Shown here: piece after piece, positions 33,185 to 41,532 of the stretch
How positions within the stretch are numbered: the first letter of the stretch is position 1
How the letters are laid out: the number at the start of each line of letters is the position of its first letter
Assembly (NCBI RefSeq): GCF_036346855.1
Contig: NZ_CP107841.1
Coordinates: 2,170,001-2,234,000 of the forward strand
From: Streptomyces europaeiscabiei
GTDB lineage: Bacteria > Actinomycetota > Actinomycetes > Streptomycetales > Streptomycetaceae
DNA length: 64,000 bases
Direction: 5' to 3'
Notes under the pieces: generated by a model
Seen by the model: the letters and a program-made list of their open reading frames with translations, nothing else
Told to the model about the DNA's origin: nothing
The model's database searches: none
Program-made: the position numbers and the translations under genes

Positions 33185-34528
33185 CTAACCGTCCGTTCGT
33201 GAACTCGCCCTCCCCGCGAGGATCTTGATCGACACCAGGGCGATCACCGAGAGCCCGATGATGTACGCGGACACCGCCATGGACGTGCCGGTCGCCTCCA
33301 GGAGGAGGACCATCAGGAACGGGGCGAGGCCGCCGCCGAAGACCGCCGCGATCTGGTAGCCGAGGGAGGCACCCGTGTAGCGCATCTCGGGGGTGAACAG
33401 CTCGGCGAACAGGGCGGCTTGGGGCCCGTACATGATGCTGAGGAAGCAGCTGGCGACGAAGGTGCCGACGGCGAGCCACAGCAGGGAGCCGGTGTCGATG
33501 AGCAGGAACAGCGGGACGGCCCACACGGCGATGCCGACCGCGCCGAACGCGTAGACGCGGATACGGCCGACACGGTCGGAGAGGGCCGCGGCGGCGGGGA
33601 TGAGCACCAGCTGGGTGAGGCTGACGCAGAGGGAGACGGCGAGGACCGCACTGCGTTTCATGTCGAGTTCGCGGGTGGTGTAGTCGAGGACGCCGGTGAT
33701 GAGGATGTAGAAGGTCGCGGTGTTCACGGCGAAGGAGCCGCCGGCCAGGAAGACCGTACCGAGGTGACCGCGGAGGATCGTCCTGAGCGGGGAACTCTGT
33801 TCGCCCTTCTCCTTCTCCGCCAACTCCCGTTCCGCCGCCCGGAACTCGGGGGTCTCCTCCACGTGCCGGTGGATGTACCAGGCGAGGCCGAGGACGAACA
33901 GGCCGACCAGGAACGGCACACGCCAGCCCCAGGCGGAGAAGGCCGAGTCGCTGGTGGCCGCGCCGACGACGAGGAACATGGTGTTGGCGCTCACCACGCC
34001 GATGGGGACTCCGAGCTGGACGAAGCTGCCGTACACCCCGCGCTTGCCCTCGGGGGCGTACTCGGTGGCCAGCAACATCGCGCCGCCCCACTGGGCGCCG
34101 ACGGCGACGCCCTGCGCGACGCGGAGGAGGACGAGCAGGATCGGAGCGGCGATCCCGATCGTCTCGTACGTGGGGAGCAGGCCGATGGCGGTGGTGGCCA
34201 GGCCCATCAGGGTGAGGGCCATGACCAGCATGGGCTTGCGGCCCCGTTTGTCGCCGAGGTGACCGGCGACGACGCCGCCGAGGGGGCGGGCGAGGAAGCC
34301 CACGGCGAAGGCGGCGAACGCGGCGAGCACTCCGGCGGAGGAGCTGCCGGCCGGGAAGTAGAGATCGCCCAGGACGAGGGCGGCGGCTATGCCGAAGACG
34401 AAGTAGTCGTACCACTCCACGGCCGAGGCGAGCGCCGCGGCGGTGGCGACCTTGCGGTGGCTCTGGGGGCGGGGGGTGGTGGGCGCGGGCGTCGGGGGGA
34501 CGGACGGGGTGGAAGGAGCGGTGTCCAT
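33185..34528 (-). CDS. MFS transporter, metabolite:H+ symporter (MHS) family
   Basis: 447 residues with 12 membrane helices. MHS signatures: VEWYDYFVFGIAAAL, the loop 2-3 motif GHLGDKRGRKPML, GVAVGAQWGGAMLLATEYAPEGKRG and the matching LSDRVGRIR in the second half. Members import organic acids such as shikimate, citrate, alpha-ketoglutarate or 4-methylmuconolactone. A CATACCGTCCGGT operator lies 47 bp upstream, linking it to the acyl-CoA/SDR regulon type. It stands 228 bp after the alcohol dehydrogenase, separated by a long hairpin. Confidence 0.9.
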   Translation of the reverse strand: MDTAPSTPSVPPTPAPTTPRPQSHRKVATAAALASAVEWYDYFVFGIAAALVLGDLYFPAGSSSAGVLAAFAAFAVGFLARPLGGVVAGHLGDKRGRKPMLVMALTLMGLATTAIGLLPTYETIGIAAPILLVLLRVAQGVAVGAQWGGAMLLATEYAPEGKRGVYGSFVQLGVPIGVVSANTMFLVVGAATSDSAFSAWGWRVPFLVGLFVLGLAWYIHRHVEETPEFRAAERELAEKEKGEQSSPLRTILRGHLGTVFLAGGSFAVNTATFYILITGVLDYTTRELDMKRSAVLAVSLCVSLTQLVLIPAAAALSDRVGRIRVYAFGAVGIAVWAVPLFLLIDTGSLLWLAVGTFVASCFLSIMYGPQAALFAELFTPEMRYTGASLGYQIAAVFGGGLAPFLMVLLLEATGTSMAVSAYIIGLSVIALVSIKILAGRASSRTDG

Positions 34529-34574
34529 GCGAGCACACTCCGATGGGTGCGGGGACGTTCCGGGGAACGTACTG

Positions 34575-34587
34575 ACCGGACGGTATG
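34575..34587 (-). promoter_or_regulatory. TetR-type operator upstream of the MHS transporter
   Basis: Reads CATACCGTCCGGT on the minus strand, 47 bp before the start at 34528. It differs from the 12.4 and 16.4 kb sites by one base. Confidence 0.6.
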
Positions 34588-34633
34588 TAGGTCAACGGTC
34601 ATGCATGGTCGAGTTCGCTCGAAGGGGGTGTTG

Positions 34634-34755
34634 TCGGCTGCGGGTGAGCGGGGGCTGGTCGCACAGTTCCCCGCCCCTTGAAAGCCCGGGGCGCGCCCGG
34701 GGTCTCTCAGGGGCGCGGGGAGCTGCGCGAACAGCCCCCGCTCACCCGCAGTCGA
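34634..34755. repeat. 122-bp hairpin, dispersed repeat copy with long perfect arms
   Basis: CTGCGGGTGAGCGGGGGCTG (34638-34657) is an exact inverted copy of 34732-34751, and four further pairs extend the stem outward (one G-U). The interior, with the CAGTTCCCCGCCCCTTGAAA core, also pairs with itself, giving a hairpin of about 120 nt. It lies just after the stop codon of the alcohol dehydrogenase, the right place for a terminator or mRNA 3' end. Confidence 0.8.
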
Positions 34756-34756
34756 A

Positions 34757-35842
34757 TCAGAACGTCACCAAGGCCCGGCCGCCCTTGCCCGCTCGCATGT
34801 TGTCGAAGGCCACCGGGATGTCGTCCAGGGAGATGCGGTCGGTCACCAGGGCGGCCAGGTCCAGACGGCCGGCCCGGACATGGTCCGCGAGGATCGGGAC
34901 GTCGCGCGCCGGGTCGGAGTTGCCGTAGACGCAGCCGGAGAGGGTACGGCCCCAGTGGAAGAGTTCCAGTGCGTTGAAGGTGACCTGCTGGTCCTTGCCG
35001 CCGATGCCGACGACCGTGGTGCGCCCGCCGCGCCGGGTGGACTCCCAGGCCGCCCGGATGGTGACCGCGCGGCCGACGCACTCCACGGCGACGTCCACAC
35101 CCTGTTTGCCGGTCAGGGCACGGATCTCGCGGGCGGTGTTCTCGGAGGCGACGACGTACTCCGTGGCTCCCGCCGCACGGGCCAGTTCCTCCTTCGCCGG
35201 TGAGACGTCCACGGCGACGATCCGGGACGCGCCCGCGATCCGCGCGGCCTGCAGCGCGGCCAGCCCGACACCGCCCACCCCGAACACGGCGACGGTCTCG
35301 CCCTGGCGGACCCGCGCCGAGTAGTGGACCGCGCCGTAGCCGGTGAGGACGGCGCAGCCGAGCAGGGCCGCGTCGGTGAGCGGGACGCCGTCCGGGGCGG
35401 GGAGCACACACCCGGCGGCCACGACGGTCTCCTCCGCGAAGGCGGCGACGTTCAGGCCGGGGTGGAGGTCGGCACCGTCGGAGGCCCGCCGGGCGTAGAC
35501 GTTGCCCGCGCCGAGCAGCGCGTTCGCGCACAGCCACACCTCGCCGAGCGAGCAGGCGTGACAACTCCCGCAGGCCGGCGCCCAGTTGAGGACGACGCCG
35601 TCGCCGGGCGCGACATGGGTGACCCCGTCGCCGACCGCGAGGACCGTGCCCGCGCCCTCATGGCCGAGCACGGCGGGCACCGGAACCCGCATGGTGCCGT
35701 CGGACAGCGACAGATCGGAGTGGCAGACCCCGGCGGCGGCGAGCCGCACCCGGACCTGGCCGGGCCCGGGGTCCGGCAGATCGATCCCGGTGATCTCCAA
35801 CGGGGCACCGACGGCGGGCAGTACGGCGGCACGAACGGCCAT
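34757..35842 (-). CDS. zinc-dependent alcohol dehydrogenase (MDR, class III-like)
   Basis: 361 residues. Catalytic zinc ligands in GVCHSDLS and GHEGAG (Cys, His, Glu), structural zinc loop CGSCHACSLGEVWLC (four Cys), and NAD motif GVGGVGLAALQAARI with an Asp at the end of beta-2 (AVDVS). Oxidises an alcohol with NAD. ATG 35842, RBS AGGAGAG; a 25-residue upstream extension exists but is not family-like. It sits 131 bp downstream of the aldehyde dehydrogenase on the same strand, so alcohol to acid oxidation is encoded by one transcription unit. Confidence 0.9.
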   Translation of the reverse strand: MAVRAAVLPAVGAPLEITGIDLPDPGPGQVRVRLAAAGVCHSDLSLSDGTMRVPVPAVLGHEGAGTVLAVGDGVTHVAPGDGVVLNWAPACGSCHACSLGEVWLCANALLGAGNVYARRASDGADLHPGLNVAAFAEETVVAAGCVLPAPDGVPLTDAALLGCAVLTGYGAVHYSARVRQGETVAVFGVGGVGLAALQAARIAGASRIVAVDVSPAKEELARAAGATEYVVASENTAREIRALTGKQGVDVAVECVGRAVTIRAAWESTRRGGRTTVVGIGGKDQQVTFNALELFHWGRTLSGCVYGNSDPARDVPILADHVRAGRLDLAALVTDRISLDDIPVAFDNMRAGKGGRALVTF

Positions 35843-35972
35843 GGGGACGACTCTCCTACGCTCGCTGGAAAACGACTCGCTCGGACCGGCAGGCGGAGAC
35901 GGTTCGTCCGGCGACACCGGCCCTCGACCGGCACCCGCTGCGCAACCGTCCCCGCCGTCGGCCCGAACCCGC

Positions 35973-37361
35973 TCAGAACTGAAGGGACTTGGTCTGCAGG
36001 TACTCGCTCAGACCGTGCGCACCGAGTTCGCGGCCCACTCCCGACTGCTTGTAGCCGCCGAAGGGGGCCAGCGGGTTGAAGCGCCCGCCGTTGATGTCCA
36101 CCTGGCCGGTGTCCATACGGCGGGCGAAGGCCACGGCCTCGGTGTCGTCGCCGGCCCAGACGGCGCCGGCCAGCCCGTAGACCGTGCCGTTGGCGATCCG
36201 CAGGGCGTCCTCCTCGTCCTCGTAGCGGAGGATCGACAGGACCGGGCCGAAGATCTCCTCCTGGGCGACGGTCATCTCCGGAGTCACGTCGGCGAGGACG
36301 GTGGGGCTGACGAAGTAGCCCTGCTCGCGCGGGGGTTCGGCGCCGCCGGCGATCAGTCGGGCGCCCTCGGCGACACCCTTCTCGATGTAACCCCGCACCC
36401 GCTCCTGCTGCTTGGCGTTGACCAGCGGGCCGATGCGGTCGCCGTACTTCGCGGCGGCCTCGGCGGCCAGTTCGACGGCCTCGTCGTACTGGGAGGTGTG
36501 GACGAGCATCCGGGTCCAGGCGCTGCACGTCTGGCCGGAGTTGGACATGACGTTGGCGACGCCGACGCCGACCGCCTTGGTCAGGTCGGCGCTCGGGAGG
36601 ATGACGTTGGCGGACTTGCCGCCGAGTTCCAGGGCCACCTTCTTGATGGCCGCTCCGGCGGTCGCGGCGATGCGCCGGCCGACCGCCGTGGACCCGGTGA
36701 AGGAGACCAGGTCGACGCCGTCGTGCTCGGCGAGGGCCTGCCCGGCGACCGGGCCGAGACCGGTGACCAGGTTGAACACCCCGGCGGGTACGCCCGCCTC
36801 GTGGACGGCCTCCGCGAAGAGCTGGGCGATCAGCGGGGTGTCCTCGGCGGGCTTCAGAACGACCGTGCAGCCCGCGGCGAGGGCCGGGGCGACCTTGGCG
36901 ACGATCTGGTGGAGCGGGTAGTTCCAGGGGGTGATCGCGCCGACGACGCCGATGGGCTCGTGGTGGACGGTCGAGTTGCCGACCCTCTCCTCGAAGGCGT
37001 GCCGCGCGGCCAGGTCGGCGTACGAACCGGCGACCGCGACCGGCAGGTCCGCGTGCACCCGCTGGGAGAACGGCAGCGGCGAGCCGAGCTCCGCCGTCAC
37101 CGTCTCGGCGATCTCCTCCCGGCGCGCGGCGAGCGCGTCGCGCAGCGCGCCGATGATCGCGCCCCGTTCGGCGGGCGGGGTGGCTGCCCAGCCGGGGAGG
37201 GCGACACGCGCGGCGCGTACGGCGGCGTCGACGTCCTCGGCGGTGCCCGCCGGGACGCGGTCGATCACCTGCTCGTCGGCCGGGTTCACGACCTCGATCG
37301 TGTCGGTCCCGGCGGCGGGCCGCCAGGCACCGCCGATGTACATGCCGTCGTGTGCCTTCAT
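35973..37361 (-). CDS. NAD(P)-dependent aldehyde dehydrogenase
   Basis: 462 residues, a complete ALDH: TPWNYPLHQIVAKVAPALAAGCTVVLKP (cofactor/Asn contact), SFTGSTAVGRRI, the general base Glu in ELGGKSANV, the nucleophile Cys in NSGQTCSAWTRM, EEIFGPVL, and NPLAPFGGYKQSG. Typical length for the short ALDH class. RBS GGGAGGCAGC before ATG 37361. The promoter region holds a perfect 7-7-7 inverted repeat shared with the acyl-CoA dehydrogenase/TetR pair at 31 kb. Confidence 0.92.
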   Translation of the reverse strand: MKAHDGMYIGGAWRPAAGTDTIEVVNPADEQVIDRVPAGTAEDVDAAVRAARVALPGWAATPPAERGAIIGALRDALAARREEIAETVTAELGSPLPFSQRVHADLPVAVAGSYADLAARHAFEERVGNSTVHHEPIGVVGAITPWNYPLHQIVAKVAPALAAGCTVVLKPAEDTPLIAQLFAEAVHEAGVPAGVFNLVTGLGPVAGQALAEHDGVDLVSFTGSTAVGRRIAATAGAAIKKVALELGGKSANVILPSADLTKAVGVGVANVMSNSGQTCSAWTRMLVHTSQYDEAVELAAEAAAKYGDRIGPLVNAKQQERVRGYIEKGVAEGARLIAGGAEPPREQGYFVSPTVLADVTPEMTVAQEEIFGPVLSILRYEDEEDALRIANGTVYGLAGAVWAGDDTEAVAFARRMDTGQVDINGGRFNPLAPFGGYKQSGVGRELGAHGLSEYLQTKSLQF

Positions 37362-37398
37362 CGTGCTGCCTCCCGGGCGGGCGTGGTCGTCCGCCCCA

Positions 37399-37419
37399 AA
37401 AACTAGCTCTGATAGTTTT
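37399..37419. promoter_or_regulatory. operator upstream of the aldehyde dehydrogenase
   Basis: AAAACTA-GCTCTGA-TAGTTTT, a perfect inverted repeat with 7-bp arms, 38 bp before the start codon. It matches the 31.1 kb operator at 16 of 20 bases, suggesting the same TetR protein (31130) also controls this operon. Confidence 0.7.
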
Positions 37420-37499
37420 CCGGCACCAGTGCCCCGGGGAGTGAGGCAGGACTCGTCGGCGGCCCCGGCCTCCGCCCCGCCCGGAGGAGCGGCCCCGCC

Positions 37500-38042
37500 T
37501 CAGAAATCGACCCGCGTCCTGTCGTCGACCCGCGCCACCGCCTCCTGCGCGAACTCCTTGAGATAGTCGCCGCGGATCTCCTCGATCTTCCGGTCGCTCG
37601 TGGCGGCCGCCGACACCGGATACAGCAGGATCAGCTCGTACGACCGCTCCTTCTCGATCGTGCCGCTCGCGTCCCGCCACTGCCCGCGCCCCTCCTGCAC
37701 GGTCAGCCCGTCCGGGAAGCCGGGTGTGACCTCCCGGTCGACGAAGGCCGTGAACTGCTCGTCGGTGACGGCCGGACCGCCGTCGGGCCGCTCGGTGCCG
37801 AAGAGGAGCCGCGTCTGGATGTACGGCGTGCCGCGCGCCGGGGCCACCACGGAACCGGTGGGGGCGTCCTCGGCGAGGGTGGCGTACGCGGTCGGGGCCC
37901 CGACACTCAGCAGGCAGACGGCGGCCGCGACGGCTACTCGGGGGCGGGGGCGGGGAAAGCGCGGGGTGAGCGTACGGGTACTCGCGCGGGGAGGTGTGTC
38001 CGTGGGGGTACTGGTGCTCGTGGGGTTGGTGGGCGAGGTCAT
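37500..38042 (-). CDS. DUF3574 exported protein
   Basis: 180 residues. A Thr/Pro-rich, basic N-terminus leads to one hydrophobic segment (VAVAAAVCLLSVGAPTAYA, about residues 36-54), a signal peptide or anchor, then the DUF3574 domain with its WRDASG, FPDGLTVQEGRGQW and FGTERPDGG features. The function of the family is unknown. ATG 38042. Confidence 0.8.
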   Translation of the reverse strand: MTSPTNPTSTSTPTDTPPRASTRTLTPRFPRPRPRVAVAAAVCLLSVGAPTAYATLAEDAPTGSVVAPARGTPYIQTRLLFGTERPDGGPAVTDEQFTAFVDREVTPGFPDGLTVQEGRGQWRDASGTIEKERSYELILLYPVSAAATSDRKIEEIRGDYLKEFAQEAVARVDDRTRVDF

Positions 38043-38165
38043 GTGTCCACCTCTAGCGGGACCACGTCCTCGGCACCGTCGGCCGCGCCGGTAGCCGGGC
38101 CGCGGGTGCGCCCGTACGCCCCCGGTGCTCGCCGAGAGGACACGTCACGCGCTCGGCGCGCTGGT

Positions 38166-39218
38166 TCACGGCTTGCGCGCGGGTTCCCGGGTCGCGGTGA
38201 GGTGCGCGAAGACGACGACATTGCTCGCGTAGCCCTTCCGCCTGTCGTACGTCCCGCCGCAGGTGATCAGGCGCAGCTCGGGGCGGCCGCGGTGGCCGTA
38301 CACCTCCTTGTTGGGGAAGCGGCTCTTCTCGTACGTCTTCACGGCGTCCACGGTGTAGACGGCGGTGCGGCCGTCGGCCCGCAGGACCTCCACGATGCGG
38401 CCGGGTTTGATCACGCCCAGCGAGGCGAAGACGGCGGGGCCAGTCCGGGTGTCCCGGTGGCCGACGACGACCGCGGTGCCGGGACCACCGGGCGCGGGCC
38501 CCTCCGCGTACCAGCCGACCAGCTCGGGCCTGTCGTCGGGCGGCGCGGGAAGCCGCCGCCCGCTGTCGAGGCGGAGCCCGGTCACCGGTGCCTCGATACC
38601 CAGGTACGGGATGGTGACGGTCTTCGCCGGGGAGGGCGGGAGCGTACGGGGCCGGGCGGGTCTCTTCGGCTCGGCAGGCCCGGTGGCGGGGGCGGGACGC
38701 GCGGGTGCGGCGGGGGCTGGGCTCGTGGGCCGGGTGGGCGCCGGCCCGGTGGGGGCGGCGGGAGTGAACCCTTCCGGCCCGGCGGGCCCCGGGCTCACCC
38801 GCTCGGCAGGCTCGGTGCGCCCGGCCGGCTCTGTGCCTTGGGCCGGCTCTGTGCGCTCGGTCTGCTCTGCGTCTTGGGCCGGCTCTGTGCGCTCGGTCGG
38901 CTTGGCGTCTTGGGCCGGCTCTGTGCGCTCGGTCGGCTTGGCGTCCTGCCGGGGTGCCGTGCTCGGGGACGCGGCGCGTGCGGGCTCGTCGGCCGGCGGG
39001 GGCGTGAAATGCAGGGACGCCTGGGCGCGCGGCGCCCCCGCACCGCGCGCCCCGGTGTCGGCCCAGGCGGAGCGGGCCTCGGCGGATGCGGTCCGCTCCC
39101 TGTCCTCCGCCAGGTGGACGCCGCCCACCACCAGCGCGACGGTCATCACGACCGTCCGCGTCAGGCGGTAGGCGCGCGTCCGGTACCAGGGCCTCGGCCG
39201 GCGTCTACGCGGCGCCAT
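38166..39218 (-). CDS. class F sortase
   Basis: 350 residues. An N-terminal membrane segment (LTRTVVMTVALVVGGVHLAED, about residues 17-35) is followed by a long Pro/Ala/Thr/Glu linker (residues 40-200) including three KPTERTEPAQDA-type 12-residue repeats, then a catalytic domain: TIPYLGIEAPV, VVVGHRDT (His), LRLITCGGTYDRRKGY (Cys and Arg). This is the actinobacterial class F sortase. ATG 39218 is chosen; it overlaps the previous gene by 14 bp, coupling sortase translation to that of its probable substrate. The unusually long, repetitive linker may span the cell wall. Confidence 0.88.
   Translation of the reverse strand: MAPRRRRPRPWYRTRAYRLTRTVVMTVALVVGGVHLAEDRERTASAEARSAWADTGARGAGAPRAQASLHFTPPPADEPARAASPSTAPRQDAKPTERTEPAQDAKPTERTEPAQDAEQTERTEPAQGTEPAGRTEPAERVSPGPAGPEGFTPAAPTGPAPTRPTSPAPAAPARPAPATGPAEPKRPARPRTLPPSPAKTVTIPYLGIEAPVTGLRLDSGRRLPAPPDDRPELVGWYAEGPAPGGPGTAVVVGHRDTRTGPAVFASLGVIKPGRIVEVLRADGRTAVYTVDAVKTYEKSRFPNKEVYGHRGRPELRLITCGGTYDRRKGYASNVVVFAHLTATREPARKP
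38838..38955. repeat. 36-bp tandem repeats in the sortase linker
   Basis: About three copies of a 36-bp unit containing GCCGGCTCTGTGCGCTCGGT, coding for the KPTERTEPAQDA repeat. The unit is a multiple of three and keeps frame. Confidence 0.85.
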
Positions 39219-39981
39219 CGGCGCGGCGACGGCGCAGCCGCAGGTAGGCCACCCCACCGGCCGCGGCGAGGCCCACTCCGGCCGCGCCGGCGACCGGCGC
39301 GAAGTTCTGGGTCATGGCGAGACCGCCGGCGCCGGCCGGGACGGCACCTTCGGGACGGGCACCTTCGACACGGGCACCTTCAGGACGGGCACCTTCAGGA
39401 CGGGCACCCTCGGGACCGGCACCTTCAGGACGGGCACCCTCGGGACCGGCACCTTCAGGACGGGCACCCTCGGGACCGGCGCCCTCGGGACGGGCGCCCT
39501 CGGGACGGGCGGCAGCGGTGAGCGGGCAGTCGACGGTGATCTCCCTGCGCCCTTCCTCCAGCGAGCCCCCGACGGTCCTCCAGGTCAGCACGTACTCCCC
39601 GTCGGGGAGCCGCGCCGTGTTCTCGGGCGCCACGGGCGTGCTGTGCCCGGCGCCGTCGGTCGCGAGGGGGATCTCGCCCGTGGCGACGGGGTCGGTACGC
39701 GGTGCGGGCGGCTCCCGGTCGATCGTCCAGTTGATGCGCTGCGACGGCGTGGGGTCCTTGGGGAAGTTGAAGGCGGAGAGATAGAAGTCGCAGACCAGCG
39801 GCTGGTTGCGCTGGTTGTCGAACGGGAAGCCCACCTTGTGGATCACGACATCGGGGTCGCCCGGGGCGGCGACGGCGGCCGGTGCCGTGATCAGGCTGGC
39901 TCCCGTGACGGTGAGTGCCGCGAGGACGGCGGCGGCACTCGCGTGTACTCCGGCAGGGAGCGGGCGGGACGAGGTGGACAT
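39205..39981 (-). CDS. secreted repeat protein, probable sortase substrate
   Basis: 258 residues. Signal peptide (ASAAAVLAALTVTGASLITAPAAVA, about residues 15-40), a beta-rich domain (about 42-155) with two Cys (LVCDF and VDCPLT), then about 12 pentapeptide repeats PEGA(R/G), then a LAMTQN sequence, a hydrophobic helix (VAGAAGVGLAAAGGVAYLRL) and RRRR tail. The end has the build of a sorting signal, with LAMTQ in place of the canonical LAxTG. ATG 39981 behind GGAGG. Directly upstream of and overlapping the class F sortase. Confidence 0.82.
   Translation of the reverse strand: MSTSSRPLPAGVHASAAAVLAALTVTGASLITAPAAVAAPGDPDVVIHKVGFPFDNQRNQPLVCDFYLSAFNFPKDPTPSQRINWTIDREPPAPRTDPVATGEIPLATDGAGHSTPVAPENTARLPDGEYVLTWRTVGGSLEEGRREITVDCPLTAAARPEGARPEGAGPEGARPEGAGPEGARPEGAGPEGARPEGARPEGARVEGARPEGAVPAGAGGLAMTQNFAPVAGAAGVGLAAAGGVAYLRLRRRRADGAA
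39339..39510. repeat. 15/30-bp in-frame tandem repeats
   Basis: About ten copies of a 15-bp unit, alternating CACCTTCAGGACGGG and CACCCTCGGGACCGG, encoding the PEGAR/PEGAG pentapeptides of the exported protein. Confidence 0.88.
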
Positions 39982-40081
39982 ACAAGACCTCCGAGTCAGA
40001 CGATTTTCACACAAATCGCTCTTCCGCCCGACTCTCTGTCACATCACACGGGACACAGACGGAGCCGCGCCCGACGACCCG

Positions 40082-41386
40082 TCAGATATCCCTCTTCCGG
40101 CCCAGGCACACACGAGGCCGAGAGCCCTTCCGCTTCCCCTTCCCGCTCCCGTTGCTCTGCTCCTTGCCCTTTTCCTTGCCCTTCTCCTTCTCCTTCTCCG
40201 ACCTGCCGCTCCCCTGCCCCGGCTGCGCCGGTGAGCGCAGGGCGATGCCCGACGACACCAGCAGCAGCGCGCCGAGCATCACGAAGGGCGCGGCCACACC
40301 CGCGACACCGGCGATCAGACCGGCGGCGGCGGGCGCCCCTGCCTGCCCCAGCCGGTTTCCCGTGAGCCGCAGCGCGAGGGCGGTGGACCGGGCCTCGTCC
40401 GGCGCGGCCTGCACCACCGTCGTCATGGACAGCGGCTGTCCGACCCCGAGGCAGAACCCGAGTGCGGCGAGTATCAGGGCCAGCGCCCACACCGGCACCG
40501 GCAGCGCGATCCCGGCGCACAGTACGGCCCCGAGCACACAGGTGACGGTGAGCAGCGCGGTCCGGCCGAGCAGCCGCAGCATGGGGGTCATCACCAGACG
40601 GCACGCGATGGTCGCCGCCGCGCGCAGACTCAGCAGGGCACCGATCACCGAGGGCGCGATGCCCCGGTGCTCACCGACGACCGGGAGATACGCGGTGAGG
40701 ATGTCGGTGGCCGACAGCACGGCGAGGCTGATGAAGATGCCGCCCGGCACTCCCCGGGTGCGCAGGATGCGGTGCACAGGGACCCGCTCCCCCTGCGCCG
40801 TGCGGGACTTGGGCTCGACCGGACGCTCTATCCGCCACAGCGAGGTGAACGCGACCGCCGCCCCGGCGCCCGCCACCACCAGCGCCAGGGCGCTCGTACG
40901 GGCCATGTCCGGGCCGCCGATCAGGGCGCCCGCGGCGATCGGGCCGACCAGTTGGCCGAGGGAGGCGCCGATGGTGAAGTGGCCGAAGTTGCGGTCGTGT
41001 TCGTGCGGCGCGGACTGGCGGGCCACCAGCGACTGGGCACCGATCACGAAGGAGAGGTGCCCGAGGCCCATCACGCCGCTCCACACGGCCATCGCCGCCA
41101 GCGAGTTCGCCAGGCCGCTCATGACGCAACCGCCGGATATGAGGACGACACCCACGGGCAGCAGGGGTGCGCACCGGCCCCGGTCGGTCCTGCGGCCGAG
41201 CGGAACGGCGGCGAACAGCGGGAGCAGGGCGTAGACCCCCGCGATCACACCGATCGCCCGCTCGTCGGCGCCCAACGCGAGGGCCCGGTAGGACACGGCG
41301 GGCCGGGCCATCGACACCGCCCCCTGCGCGAAGCCGAAGGCGATGACGAGGCGGAGCAGCCAGCCGCGGTTCCTACCGGGCCTCAC
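40082..41386 (-). CDS. MFS transporter with Lys/Glu/Gly-rich tail
   Basis: 434 residues. Twelve hydrophobic helices of a major facilitator, with PLGRRTDRGR in loop 2-3. The last ~50 residues are KEKEKGKEKGKEQ-type charged low-complexity sequence encoded by CCTTCTC repeats. GTG 41386 with GAGGAGG. The substrate is unknown; it probably effluxes a drug-like compound. Confidence 0.85.
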   Translation of the reverse strand: MRPGRNRGWLLRLVIAFGFAQGAVSMARPAVSYRALALGADERAIGVIAGVYALLPLFAAVPLGRRTDRGRCAPLLPVGVVLISGGCVMSGLANSLAAMAVWSGVMGLGHLSFVIGAQSLVARQSAPHEHDRNFGHFTIGASLGQLVGPIAAGALIGGPDMARTSALALVVAGAGAAVAFTSLWRIERPVEPKSRTAQGERVPVHRILRTRGVPGGIFISLAVLSATDILTAYLPVVGEHRGIAPSVIGALLSLRAAATIACRLVMTPMLRLLGRTALLTVTCVLGAVLCAGIALPVPVWALALILAALGFCLGVGQPLSMTTVVQAAPDEARSTALALRLTGNRLGQAGAPAAAGLIAGVAGVAAPFVMLGALLLVSSGIALRSPAQPGQGSGRSEKEKEKGKEKGKEQSNGSGKGKRKGSRPRVCLGRKRDI

Positions 41387-41532
41387 GATGAGGGTCCTCC
41401 TCGGGGAAGTGCACGCCGGTGCGAAGGAAGTTCACCCCGGTGGGAAGGAGTCGGTCCCCCCGGTTCGGGGGAACTTCGCTCCGGGTCGGGGGAATCGGGC
41501 TCCACCCGGTTCAAGGGAACGGGCTCCACGGT

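Noticed and set aside
39339..39510. CRISPR-like or mobile repeat
   Set aside because: In-frame coding repeat for PEGA pentapeptides.
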